From: Caldora sp. SIO3E6
GTDB taxonomy: Bacteria > Cyanobacteriota > Cyanobacteriia > Cyanobacteriales > Coleofasciculaceae
Length of the DNA stretch: 5,560 nucleotides
Assembly (NCBI GenBank): GCA_010672185.1
Contig: JAAHHL010000537.1
Coordinates: 1-5,560 of the forward strand
Direction of reading: 5' to 3'
This document shows, piece after piece, positions 1-4,779 of the stretch; the stretch's first letter is position 1, and each line of letters opens with the position of its first letter. The position numbers were made by a program, and so were the translations under genes. The notes under the pieces were generated by a model. That model was given only the letters and a program-made list of their open reading frames with translations, searched no databases and was not told the origin of the DNA.

Positions 1-37
1 GTCTTGGGTGTCAAGGGTGAGTAAGGTTTTCTGGAGA

Positions 38-162
38 GCGCTCGCTACCGAGTAAAAACACTGGTCAACTAAACAAGTCAAGGGTTGGCTTGCTTGCGCT
101 CGCTACCGAGTAAAAACACTGGTCAACGAGACAAGTCAAGGGTTGGCTTGCTTGCGCTCGCT
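38..162. repeat. 58-bp tandem direct repeat, two copies plus stub
   Basis: Two adjacent 58-bp units (38-95 and 96-153) differ at only two positions (70/128 and 72/130). A third unit begins at 154 but stops matching after nine bases. Each unit carries an 8-bp stem with a GGG loop (CAAGTCAA/TTGGCTTG, at 74-92 and 132-150). One stem pair is G-U if the + strand is transcribed and would be an A-C mismatch on the other strand. A 9-bp inverted repeat, TGGAGAGCG at 32-40 and CGCTCTCCA at 159-167, brackets the pair. A degenerate trace (TCAAGGGT at 11-18) suggests the repeat was once longer to the left. The function is unknown; no reading frame is evident in it. Confidence 0.85.
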
Positions 163-190
163 CTCCAAGCTCATGCTTAACTTATCTGCT

Positions 191-212
191 TGACCACTCT
201 TGTCAGTGGTTA
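191..212 (+). other. Isolated stem-loop in non-coding region
   Basis: ACCACT (193-198) and AGTGGT (205-210) form a perfect 6-bp stem around the loop CTTGTC. On the + strand it extends by one G-U and one T-A pair to 8 bp. No T-run follows, so it does not look like an ordinary intrinsic terminator. It begins 59 bases after the second repeat hairpin, close to the 58-base spacing of the first two, which may be coincidence. Confidence 0.4.
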
Positions 213-403
213 GTCTAAACTCCAGCACATTACCATATTTTGGGCAAAACTTAAGATGCGTTTACCCTGCTTCCTCATTATGGATTCCTATTTGTGTAAA
301 GTTATCTTGTGATGCTTGACAAATTCCAAGAGTGGTTGTCAGCAACAGGAGCCAAAAAGTAGTCTGTATATTCATGCAGCAAATTTCATCCCTTGTGATG
401 TAC

Positions 404-409
404 TACAAT
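404..409 (+). promoter_or_regulatory. Possible -10 box for the 450-797 gene
   Basis: TACAAT matches five of six bases of the TATAAT consensus. It lies about 40 bases before the start codon, predicting transcription from around position 416. No -35 hexamer is recognisable at 16-18 bp spacing, which is common in cyanobacterial promoters but leaves this weakly supported. Confidence 0.3.
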
Positions 410-449
410 GAGATGAGGGGCATCTAAGTTTTTCGGGCAGGGCATAACC

Positions 450-797
450 ATGAAGCCAATTTTGTACAAAATATTCCCTAGACTAGCTGGTACAACAGCT
501 CTAGCAGTGACAACCTTGATGCTAGGGAGTGGAGAAGCGTTTGCTGCCGAAGTTGAGATTCCACCACAAGTACTCAATGGTTTACATTATCCTACAAGTT
601 CTCAACGGTTCTTTGACCAAGGAAAACGTACCTTTGAGCAAGAAATTCAATTGATGCTCCAGAGACTGCAATCATCCCCAGAAACTTTACTACAGATCAG
701 AGAGGATGTGCCAGCACAAATGCGTGAGGAATGGCTCCTGCAAGAAGAACTTAGGCTCCAGGAAAATCCTCATATTGTGCCTCAAGATGCTATTTAG
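450..797 (+). CDS. Small exported protein of unknown function
   Basis: I do not recognise a named family. The 115-residue product starts with a classical Sec signal peptide: Lys2 and Lys7 in the n-region, a hydrophobic core at about residues 12-26, and an AFA/A cleavage site after residue 32. The mature protein would be about 83 residues, exported to the periplasm or thylakoid lumen. It is rich in Gln, Glu and Leu; residues 52-104 look helical and amphipathic, without cysteines or any enzyme motif. The ATG at 450 is chosen because it gives an intact signal peptide; no Shine-Dalgarno sequence precedes it. The stop codon TAG (795-797) overlaps the first two bases of a heptamer array, so the original C-terminus may have been changed by the repeat. 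It converges with the gene ending at 948. The signal peptide argues for a real gene; the role is unknown. Confidence 0.75.
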   Translation: MKPILYKIFPRLAGTTALAVTTLMLGSGEAFAAEVEIPPQVLNGLHYPTSSQRFFDQGKRTFEQEIQLMLQRLQSSPETLLQIREDVPAQMREEWLLQEELRLQENPHIVPQDAI

Positions 798-834
798 CTA
801 TCAGCTATCAGCTATCAGCTATCAGCCATCAGCT
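796..834. repeat. Heptamer array AGCTATC (STRR-type), left arm
   Basis: Four exact AGCTATC units (796-823), one variant AGCCATC (824-830) and four more bases give about 5.6 copies. The array begins inside the stop codon of the preceding gene. It is inversely related to the array at 915-946. Confidence 0.9.
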
Positions 835-914
835 TTGAAGAAACAAGGGAATAGGGAGGAAACAGAGAGTCTTTCCTTGGTAGCGAGTTGTACATCACCA
901 GTCGGGGGCTCCTA

Positions 915-946
915 AGCTGATAGCTGAGTGCTGATAGCTGAGTGCT
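915..946. repeat. Heptamer array AGCTGAT/AGCTGAG, right arm
   Basis: About 4.6 heptamers, organised as a 14-bp double unit repeated twice (AGCTGAT AGCTGAG, then TGCTGAT AGCTGAG). The sequence AGCTGATAGCT at 915-925 is the exact reverse complement of AGCTATCAGCT in the left arm, so the two arrays form inverted arms around an 80-bp spacer. Confidence 0.88.
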
Positions 947-947
947 T

Positions 948-1652
948 TTATGATGCTCGAACTGCTCTAGCACGGCAATCTCTTAACCAAAGCTTAACTG
1001 CTTGACCAATGATCCAATTGCTACTCTCTTGGGGTGGCATGGGAGAACTTTCTCGTGAGGAGGAACCAATTTGAGTAAACATCATTGCCAAGCGCCAACC
1101 ATCAGTGGTTTGGGAGAGAAATAGCCAGTGAAAACTCTGGGCGTCTAAAGCTTTTACCCCAATATACTGTCGTTCTAGGGTAGTGAGGAAGACTTGCTTG
1201 GGTTGCTCTTCTTCAGTCAATGTCACTTTGGGGTTATATTGACCAGGACCAAGGGAGAGAGGTTCAAATTCAGGATTTCCTGCCAAAATGATGTATCTGG
1301 AGTTATCAGCAGCTTCATCCAAGCGCCGATTCCTTTGAATTATACGATTGGCATAATTGGCTAGATCTTCAACCATTAGGGAAGCTAATGTCTCTACATC
1401 ATCAGGGCAAGCTTTAGTAGCAGTATCAGAAACATAAACTGGGTTATCCAAGCCAGACTTCCATGAAATCTCGTTCACAACCTTCGCGCAGCTTTCTCCG
1501 CAGGAGTAGGATGAAAACTGTGGTGTCTCCGCATCTCCGCGTCCCCGCGTCCCCGCGTCTATTTTCAGATTAGAGGAGTCGGCAAACCAGTAATTGCCCT
1601 GCAACCCCAAGCAACTAATCAGTAGCAATCCACAAAATCTTCCCTTAGACAT
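948..1652 (-). CDS. Probable lipoprotein or secreted protein of unknown function, with repeat insertion
   Basis: This 234-residue product has no named family I can assign. Residues 9-14 (LLLISC) fit a short lipobox with Cys14 as the lipidated residue; alternatively signal peptidase I could cut near residues 24-26. Either way it would leave the cytoplasm. The body contains four further cysteines outside the signal region (two in the CGESC pair, one in the ACP segment, one near the C-terminus) and a helical stretch with NYANRIIQR that looks conserved-cyanobacterial in style. Residues about 32-43 are encoded by an octamer array and are low-complexity (Gly, Arg, Asp, Thr), so this region is probably an insertion just after the signal sequence. 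The ATG at 1652 lies inside the end of pyrF with an 8-bp overlap, suggesting translational coupling; a GAGGAG sits 13 nt upstream. The gene is followed immediately by the inverted heptamer arms. The reading frame looks real; the function is unknown. Confidence 0.75.
   Translation of the reverse strand: MSKGRFCGLLLISCLGLQGNYWFADSSNLKIDAGTRGRGDAETPQFSSYSCGESCAKVVNEISWKSGLDNPVYVSDTATKACPDDVETLASLMVEDLANYANRIIQRNRRLDEAADNSRYIILAGNPEFEPLSLGPGQYNPKVTLTEEEQPKQVFLTTLERQYIGVKALDAQSFHWLFLSQTTDGWRLAMMFTQIGSSSRESSPMPPQESSNWIIGQAVKLWLRDCRARAVRAS
1525..1560 (-). repeat. Octamer array GCGGAGAC-type within a coding sequence
   Basis: Read on the + strand, the units GTCTCCGC, ATCTCCGC, GTCCCCGC and GTCCCCGC, plus a half unit, give 4.5 copies of 8 bp. 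The reverse complement is the same GCGGAGAC family as the longer array at 3983-4050. The array is in the N-terminal part of the 948-1652 gene, and its purine-rich strand is the coding strand. No unit creates a stop codon, so the frame stays open. Confidence 0.9.
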
Positions 1653-2367
1653 TAGCTGTCGTTAACTCCTCGCAAATCTTTTCCCAAGCAGCAACTGGAT
1701 CACTAGCAGCAGTAATTGGTCGCCCAATAACTAAGTAATCAGCACCAGCTTTCATGGCAGCAACGGGAGTCATTGAGCGTTTTTGATCCCCTGTTTGTGC
1801 CCAAGTAGGTCTTACTCCTGGACAAACTAGCAGAAAATCATCGCCGCAAACTTGCCGTAATTGCTCCACTTCTTGAGGAGAACAAACGGCTCCCTGCAAA
1901 CCAGTTTCTTGAGCTAGTAATGCCATCTGTAGGGCATACTCTGGCAATTCAAGGGGGATTTTCAGATCAAAAGCTAAGTCCCGTGAATTCAAACTGGTAA
2001 GTAGGGTAATCGCAATTAACTTTGGGGGTGAACATCCTGCTGCCTTTGCTCCCTCCTCAACTGCTGCCACCGCTCTTTTGAGGGTACTACGACCAGCAAC
2101 TGCATGAATTGTGGTTAAATCCACACCATAGGTTGCAGCAGCGCGACAAGCACCGGCTACAGTATTGGGGATGTCGTGGAATTTAAGATCCAGAAAGATC
2201 CGCTTTTGCCGCTCTTTGAGAACAGGCAAAATCCTAGAACCAGTGCTTACAAATAATTCTAGCCCCACTTTCCAAAAAGTGACTTGAGGCAAGCTTTCTA
2301 CTAATGCGATCGCTTTTTCCTCAGTTGCTACATCCAAGGGCACAATAATCCGGTTTTCTATACCCAT
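1645..2367 (-). CDS. pyrF: Orotidine 5'-phosphate decarboxylase
   Basis: PyrF catalyses the last step of de novo UMP synthesis, decarboxylating orotidine 5'-phosphate to UMP in the cytoplasm as a dimeric TIM barrel without cofactor. The 240-residue length is normal for the bacterial short form. All hallmark residues can be located: Asp12 (IVPLD), Lys33 (FWKVG), the catalytic Asp60-x-Lys62-x-x-Asp65 tetrad segment (DLKFHDIPNT), Thr121 in the ITLLTS strand, and the phosphate-binding Arg186 (CPGVRP), Gln195 and Gly215-Arg216 (VIGRPIT). The ATG at 2367 gives the expected family N-terminus; no well-spaced Shine-Dalgarno sequence is present. Its last codons overlap the start of the 948-1652 gene by 8 bp, so the two are probably cotranscribed from the region above 2367. 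The head-to-head neighbour is a glutathione S-transferase gene. Identification is secure; it should be an active enzyme. Confidence 0.97.
   Translation of the reverse strand: MGIENRIIVPLDVATEEKAIALVESLPQVTFWKVGLELFVSTGSRILPVLKERQKRIFLDLKFHDIPNTVAGACRAAATYGVDLTTIHAVAGRSTLKRAVAAVEEGAKAAGCSPPKLIAITLLTSLNSRDLAFDLKIPLELPEYALQMALLAQETGLQGAVCSPQEVEQLRQVCGDDFLLVCPGVRPTWAQTGDQKRSMTPVAAMKAGADYLVIGRPITAASDPVAAWEKICEELTTANV
1666..1671 (-). promoter_or_regulatory. Candidate ribosome binding site GAGGAG inside the end of pyrF
   Basis: On the minus strand GAGGAG lies 13 nt before the ATG at 1652. The spacing is longer than usual, but this is the best Shine-Dalgarno match next to a start codon in the window. 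It supports the chosen start of the downstream gene and translation coupled to pyrF. Confidence 0.4.
2306..2313. other. HIP1 palindrome GCGATCGC
   Basis: This is an exact copy of the octamer that is strongly over-represented in many cyanobacterial genomes. It lies inside pyrF. Its value here is as a marker of the host lineage. Confidence 0.85.
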
Positions 2368-2523
2368 TTCTCAATTGTACATTCTAAATTCCCTGGGTTA
2401 TCCCTTGGGCAGGTTTTGTATCCAGATTATCATCGATCCGCAATCAAAACAGCCTTTCTGCAAAAAATACCATCGATTGGTTGTACCCTTTAAATGCGAG
2501 TAGTTATACTAAAAAAATTTAGC
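2368..2523. promoter_or_regulatory. Divergent promoter region between pyrF and the GST gene
   Basis: The stretch separates two head-to-head genes and must hold both promoters. It contains two similar motifs, CCCTGGG (2391-2397) and CCCTTGGG (2402-2409), 11 bp apart start to start. It also contains two CATCGAT sites (2431-2437 and 2471-2477), 40 bp apart. On the minus strand TAGAAT and TACAAT lie just before pyrF and could serve as -10 boxes, without a clear -35. Whether any of these motifs binds a regulator is not shown. Confidence 0.45.
2481..2510 (+). promoter_or_regulatory. Candidate promoter for the GST gene
   Basis: TATACT at 2505-2510 is a good -10 box, preceded by a weak -35 TTGTAC at 2481-2486 with 18-bp spacing. 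Transcription would begin near 2517, leaving a leader of only a few bases before ATG 2524. If correct, the upstream in-frame ATG at 2494 would lie outside the transcript. Confidence 0.4.
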
Positions 2524-3162
2524 ATGAAGCTCTATTACATTTCCACAACTAGAGCAGTACGTCCTCGGTGGCTCCTCGAAGAAATGGGCATCCCTTACGA
2601 ATTAATCTCTGTGACGATGCCAATGACTCAACAACCAGAGTACCGTCAGCTTCACCCTCATGGCAAAGTTCCTGTACTAGTCGATGACGATATTACTATC
2701 TTTGAGTCAGCAGCAATTTGTGCTTACCTAGCTGATAAATACCCAGAAAAAGGATTGGCACCGTTTCCAGGAACACCAGCACGAGGCTATTACTATCAAT
2801 GGTTATTTTATGCTCCTCTAACTCTAGAGACTCCGGTAGAGAAATTTTTGTTCCATGTTTTACCTGATTTACCAGAAAAATTATTACCCAATAAACAATA
2901 TACTCAAGTATCTACTCCAGAACTGAAGCAATGGTTTACTAAAGTTTGTGAACCTCTTAATGAAGTTCTTAGAGATCATAATTATCTGGTTGACAACCGC
3001 TTCAGTGCAGCAGATGTTGTCACAGGCGGAGTATTATTGTGGGCACTAAAATTAGGTATGCTCAAAGAAGATAATCCCGTTAAAGCTTATATTACTCAAT
3101 TGATGGAACGTCCTGCCTTCTTAGCCGCTGATGAAGATGTCTACGCAAAAATAGATGTTTAG
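2524..3162 (+). CDS. Glutathione S-transferase family protein
   Basis: A soluble protein of the glutathione S-transferase superfamily, which usually conjugates or reduces electrophilic or peroxide substrates with glutathione; the substrate cannot be read from sequence. From ATG 2524 it is 212 residues, a normal length. The N-terminal thioredoxin fold starts with MKLYYIS, carries an RAVRPRWLLEE helix, the cis-proline loop GKVPVL (residues 47-52, Pro50) and the glutathione-binding Glu61-Ser62 pair (ESAAI). The C-terminal helical domain contains the conserved N-capping box S-x-x-D (Ser161 to Asp164, SAAD). The active-site serine, tyrosine or cysteine is not certain; Ser7 or the adjacent threonines are candidates, so the class is left open. 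An in-frame ATG at 2494 would add ten residues (MRVVILKKFS) not typical of the family, and the -10 box at 2505 also favours 2524. The SpmAB gene follows on the same strand after a repeat-filled gap. Confidence 0.9.
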   Translation: MKLYYISTTRAVRPRWLLEEMGIPYELISVTMPMTQQPEYRQLHPHGKVPVLVDDDITIFESAAICAYLADKYPEKGLAPFPGTPARGYYYQWLFYAPLTLETPVEKFLFHVLPDLPEKLLPNKQYTQVSTPELKQWFTKVCEPLNEVLRDHNYLVDNRFSAADVVTGGVLLWALKLGMLKEDNPVKAYITQLMERPAFLAADEDVYAKIDV

Positions 3163-3168
3163 TAATAT

Positions 3169-3283
3169 ATACAGCATTTCTGAGTAAGCGTGAGGTACAT
3201 TTGCTATTGGTTTTGGGAATGGGGAATGGGGAATGGGGAATGGGGAATTGGAGATGTACCTCACGAATGCGAGAATTGCTATA
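3169..3283. mobile_element. MITE-like inverted-repeat element enclosing a G-rich array
   Basis: A perfect 12-bp inverted repeat (CGTGAGGTACAT at 3189-3200, its reverse complement at 3254-3265) is extended outward by imperfect complementarity: left TATACAGCATTTCT and right AGAATTGCTATA. The arms are therefore roughly 30 bp each, around a 53-bp centre. The whole is about 115 bp, encodes nothing and resembles the small non-autonomous elements common between cyanobacterial genes. No clear target-site duplication is visible, so mobility is inferred. It starts seven bases after the GST stop codon. Confidence 0.55.
3214..3248 (+). repeat. G-rich heptamer array GGGGAAT with G-quadruplex potential
   Basis: Five heptamers (the first with one substitution) form the centre of the inverted-repeat element. 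The five runs of three or four G, each separated by AAT, between 3215 and 3245 meet the standard pattern for an intramolecular G-quadruplex on the + strand, in DNA or in a transcript of the downstream gene. Confidence 0.9.
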
Positions 3284-3285
3284 AA

Positions 3286-3376
3286 CCTACCACCTACCAC
3301 CTACCACCTACCACCTAACATCTACCGCCTACCACCTAACATCTACCGCCTACCACCTACCATCTACCACCTAACC
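3286..3376 (+). repeat. C-rich heptamer array (CCTACCA) abutting a start codon
   Basis: Exactly 13 heptamers fill 91 bp: mostly CCTACCA with variants CCTAACA, TCTACCG, TCTACCA and CCTAACC. A 21-bp higher-order unit of three heptamers is duplicated at 3314-3334 and 3335-3355, showing growth by tandem duplication. The array ends one base before ATG 3378 and provides the in-frame TAA (3372-3374) that fixes that start. It therefore forms the whole proximal leader of the next gene, with no Shine-Dalgarno sequence. Confidence 0.93.
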
Positions 3377-3377
3377 C

Positions 3378-4775
3378 ATGTCTCAAGCAAATCAACCATC
3401 GGAAAAACCCAGCGCTATAAATATTGTCTTTGTCGGTTTCATTGTTGTTGCTATTCTCTTTGCCGGTTATACAGGCAAAATGGAAGAGATTACTCAAGCG
3501 AGTTTTGACTCCGCCAAAGCCGCAGTTACTCTAGCAATTGGTTTAATTGGCGTGATGGCACTTTGGCTAGGTTTGGTACGGGTACTAGAAGCCGGAGGAC
3601 TAATGTACAATCTGGCGGAGATCCTTAAACCCTTGATGGTTAAGCTTTTTCCTGATGTACCACCTACCCATCCCGCAATGGGGGCGATGATCCTCAATAT
3701 TTCTGCTAATATGCTAGGACTCGGAGATGCGGCTACTCCTTTTGGCATCAAGGCAATGGTGGAACTCAACAAGCTTAATCCCCTCAAGGGTACTGCCACC
3801 AACGCTATGTGCTTGTTCCTCGCCCTCAATACCTCCAGCGTTGTTTTGTTTCCCTTGGGAGTAATTGGCGTGAGGGCCGCCGCCAATAGTAGTAATCCTG
3901 CTGCTATTTTTCTTCCTACCTTATTAGCTACCATTTGTTCTACTGTGGTAGCAGTTGTGGTTGCTTCTTGGCTGGGTGGAAGAGACACGGAGACGCGGAG
4001 ACGCGGAGACACGGAGACACGGAGACACGGAGACGCGGAGACGGGGAGAATAACTAGCAACGAGTCGTCCCCGGAGGAAGGAGAGATAGAAAGCAGCGGC
4101 AATCAAGATGAAGTAGAAGTATCGGATTATTCTCACCTTCTCTATCCTACTGGTAGGGCTTCTCAAATTATTGCTTGGTTATTTATGCTCGGTTTTGCGG
4201 GCAGCATAGTCTATGGTGTGATTAGCAGTGGTGGTTTAGGGGATTTCTTTAACGGAGATTTCATTTCTCATTGGCTAATGCCTATCTTGATGCTCCTTAT
4301 TATTACCTACGGAGTTGGGCGAGGGGTAAAAATTTATGAAGCTGTTACCGAAGGAGCCAAACAGGGTTTTGAGATTGCTATTCGTATTATTCCCTTTTTA
4401 GTTGCCATTCTTTTTGCGATTGGGATGTTTCGCGCTTCCGGTGCGATGGAAATAGTCTCTAACTTACTGAGTCCCTTAACTAATTTAATCGGAATGCCCG
4501 CAGAAGTCTTACCAATGGCCCTAGTGCGTCCCCTTTCTGGTAGTGGTGCTTTTGGCATCATGAGTGAGTTAATTGAGCGATCGCCTGATTCCTATAGTTC
4601 CTTTGTTGCTTCTACAATGATGGGGAGTACGGACACAACTTTTTATGTTCTGGCAGTATATTTTGGGGCAGTTGGCATTACCCGCATTCGCCATGCTCTT
4701 GCCGCAGGACTTATTGCCGATGCTACGGGACTCATAGCTGCTTGTATCTTTTCAAGCTTATTTTGGGTGAAGTAA
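3378..4775 (+). CDS. Fused SpmA-SpmB-type membrane protein (nucleoside recognition/Gate domains)
   Basis: A 465-residue polytopic membrane protein joining two halves that are separate proteins (SpmA, SpmB) in Bacillus, where they help dehydrate the spore core; in non-sporulating bacteria the role and substrate are unknown, and the 'nucleoside recognition' label rests on weak similarity. The SpmA-like half (about 1-200) has membrane segments near 14-31, 48-70, 145-168 and 176-199 and the motif NISANMLGLGDAATP (107-121). The SpmB-like half (about 258-465) has segments near 262-282, 296-313, 334-352 and 440-462, with RPLSGSGAFG (384-393) and GSTDTTFYVLAVYFG (416-430). The linker begins with residues 202-224 encoded by an octamer array (8-residue period, DTETRRRG-like) followed by an acidic segment to about 250. 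An in-frame TAA two codons upstream makes 3378 the first possible start. The gene converges with the next, leaving 4 bp between stops. Confidence 0.92.
   Translation: MSQANQPSEKPSAINIVFVGFIVVAILFAGYTGKMEEITQASFDSAKAAVTLAIGLIGVMALWLGLVRVLEAGGLMYNLAEILKPLMVKLFPDVPPTHPAMGAMILNISANMLGLGDAATPFGIKAMVELNKLNPLKGTATNAMCLFLALNTSSVVLFPLGVIGVRAAANSSNPAAIFLPTLLATICSTVVAVVVASWLGGRDTETRRRGDTETRRHGDAETGRITSNESSPEEGEIESSGNQDEVEVSDYSHLLYPTGRASQIIAWLFMLGFAGSIVYGVISSGGLGDFFNGDFISHWLMPILMLLIITYGVGRGVKIYEAVTEGAKQGFEIAIRIIPFLVAILFAIGMFRASGAMEIVSNLLSPLTNLIGMPAEVLPMALVRPLSGSGAFGIMSELIERSPDSYSSFVASTMMGSTDTTFYVLAVYFGAVGITRIRHALAAGLIADATGLIAACIFSSLFWVK
3983..4050 (+). repeat. Octamer array AGACRCGG inside the SpmAB gene
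   Basis: Eight 8-bp units (3983-4046; AGACACGG, AGACGCGG and a final AGACGGGG) plus a partial one. It encodes most of residues 202-224 with an 8-residue period, since three octamers equal eight codons. No phase of the unit contains a stop codon on this strand, so the array is tolerated in frame, but gain or loss of one or two units would shift the frame of the SpmB half. It is the same octamer family as at 1525-1560. Confidence 0.93.
4577..4584. other. HIP1 palindrome GCGATCGC
   Basis: A second exact copy of the cyanobacterial octamer, inside the SpmB half of the fused gene. Confidence 0.85.
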
Positions 4776-4779
4776 GGTC

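Larger units (their letters stand above)
163..449. other. Non-coding stretch upstream of the small exported protein
   Basis: I see no convincing gene here. Besides the hairpin at 191-212 it holds a TTGACA hexamer at 316-321 that has no -10 box at normal spacing. That hexamer forms part of a short inverted repeat, TGACAA (317-322) with TTGTCA (336-341). There is also a 5-bp hairpin, AGATG/CATCT (411-425, loop AGGGG), which would fall in the leader of the gene starting at 450. Confidence 0.5.
796..946. terminator. Possible bidirectional terminator or MITE-like fold between converging genes
   Basis: The two inverted heptamer arms can pair over at least 11 perfect bases in several registers, on RNA from either strand. 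The unit exactly fills the space between the TAG stop at 795-797 and the TAA stop at 948-950 of the opposing gene. There is no long T-run, so a classical intrinsic terminator is not shown. The 80-bp spacer has no open frame worth calling. Termination is inferred from position and folding only; a small non-autonomous mobile element is an alternative. Confidence 0.35.

Noticed and set aside
38..162. CRISPR-like repeat
   Set aside because: The 58-bp units are directly adjacent with no unique spacers, and there are only two; no cas gene is present.
316..321. Perfect -35 hexamer TTGACA
   Set aside because: No -10 box lies 15-19 bp downstream; it is more simply part of a short inverted repeat.
386..577. 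63-residue minus-strand frame opposite the exported protein
   Set aside because: Covers the signal-peptide region of a better candidate in the opposite direction, with no features of its own.
706..915. 69-residue + strand frame overlapping the small exported protein
   Set aside because: Out of frame with the signal-peptide gene; its second half is the heptamer array (SYQLSAISYQ-like).
2494..2523. Upstream ATG giving a 10-residue extension of the GST
   Set aside because: The extension is atypical for the family, and a good -10 box at 2505-2510 would lie inside it; ATG 2524 gives the canonical N-terminus.
3233..3508. 91-residue open frame rich in Leu-Pro-Pro and Tyr
   Set aside because: It is simply the translation of the G-rich and C-rich heptamer arrays, running into SpmAB in another frame; it has no gene-like start.
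3494..4102. 202-residue open frame on the minus strand within SpmAB
   Set aside because: It is a shadow of the SpmAB gene; its apparent repeat peptide (LRVSVSPR-like) comes from the octamer array read backwards.
3924..4166. 80-residue minus-strand frame over the octamer array
   Set aside because: Low-complexity shadow of the octamer array and the acidic linker of SpmAB.
4334..4561. 75-residue minus-strand frame
   Set aside because: Lies fully inside the well-supported SpmB half and has no recognisable features.
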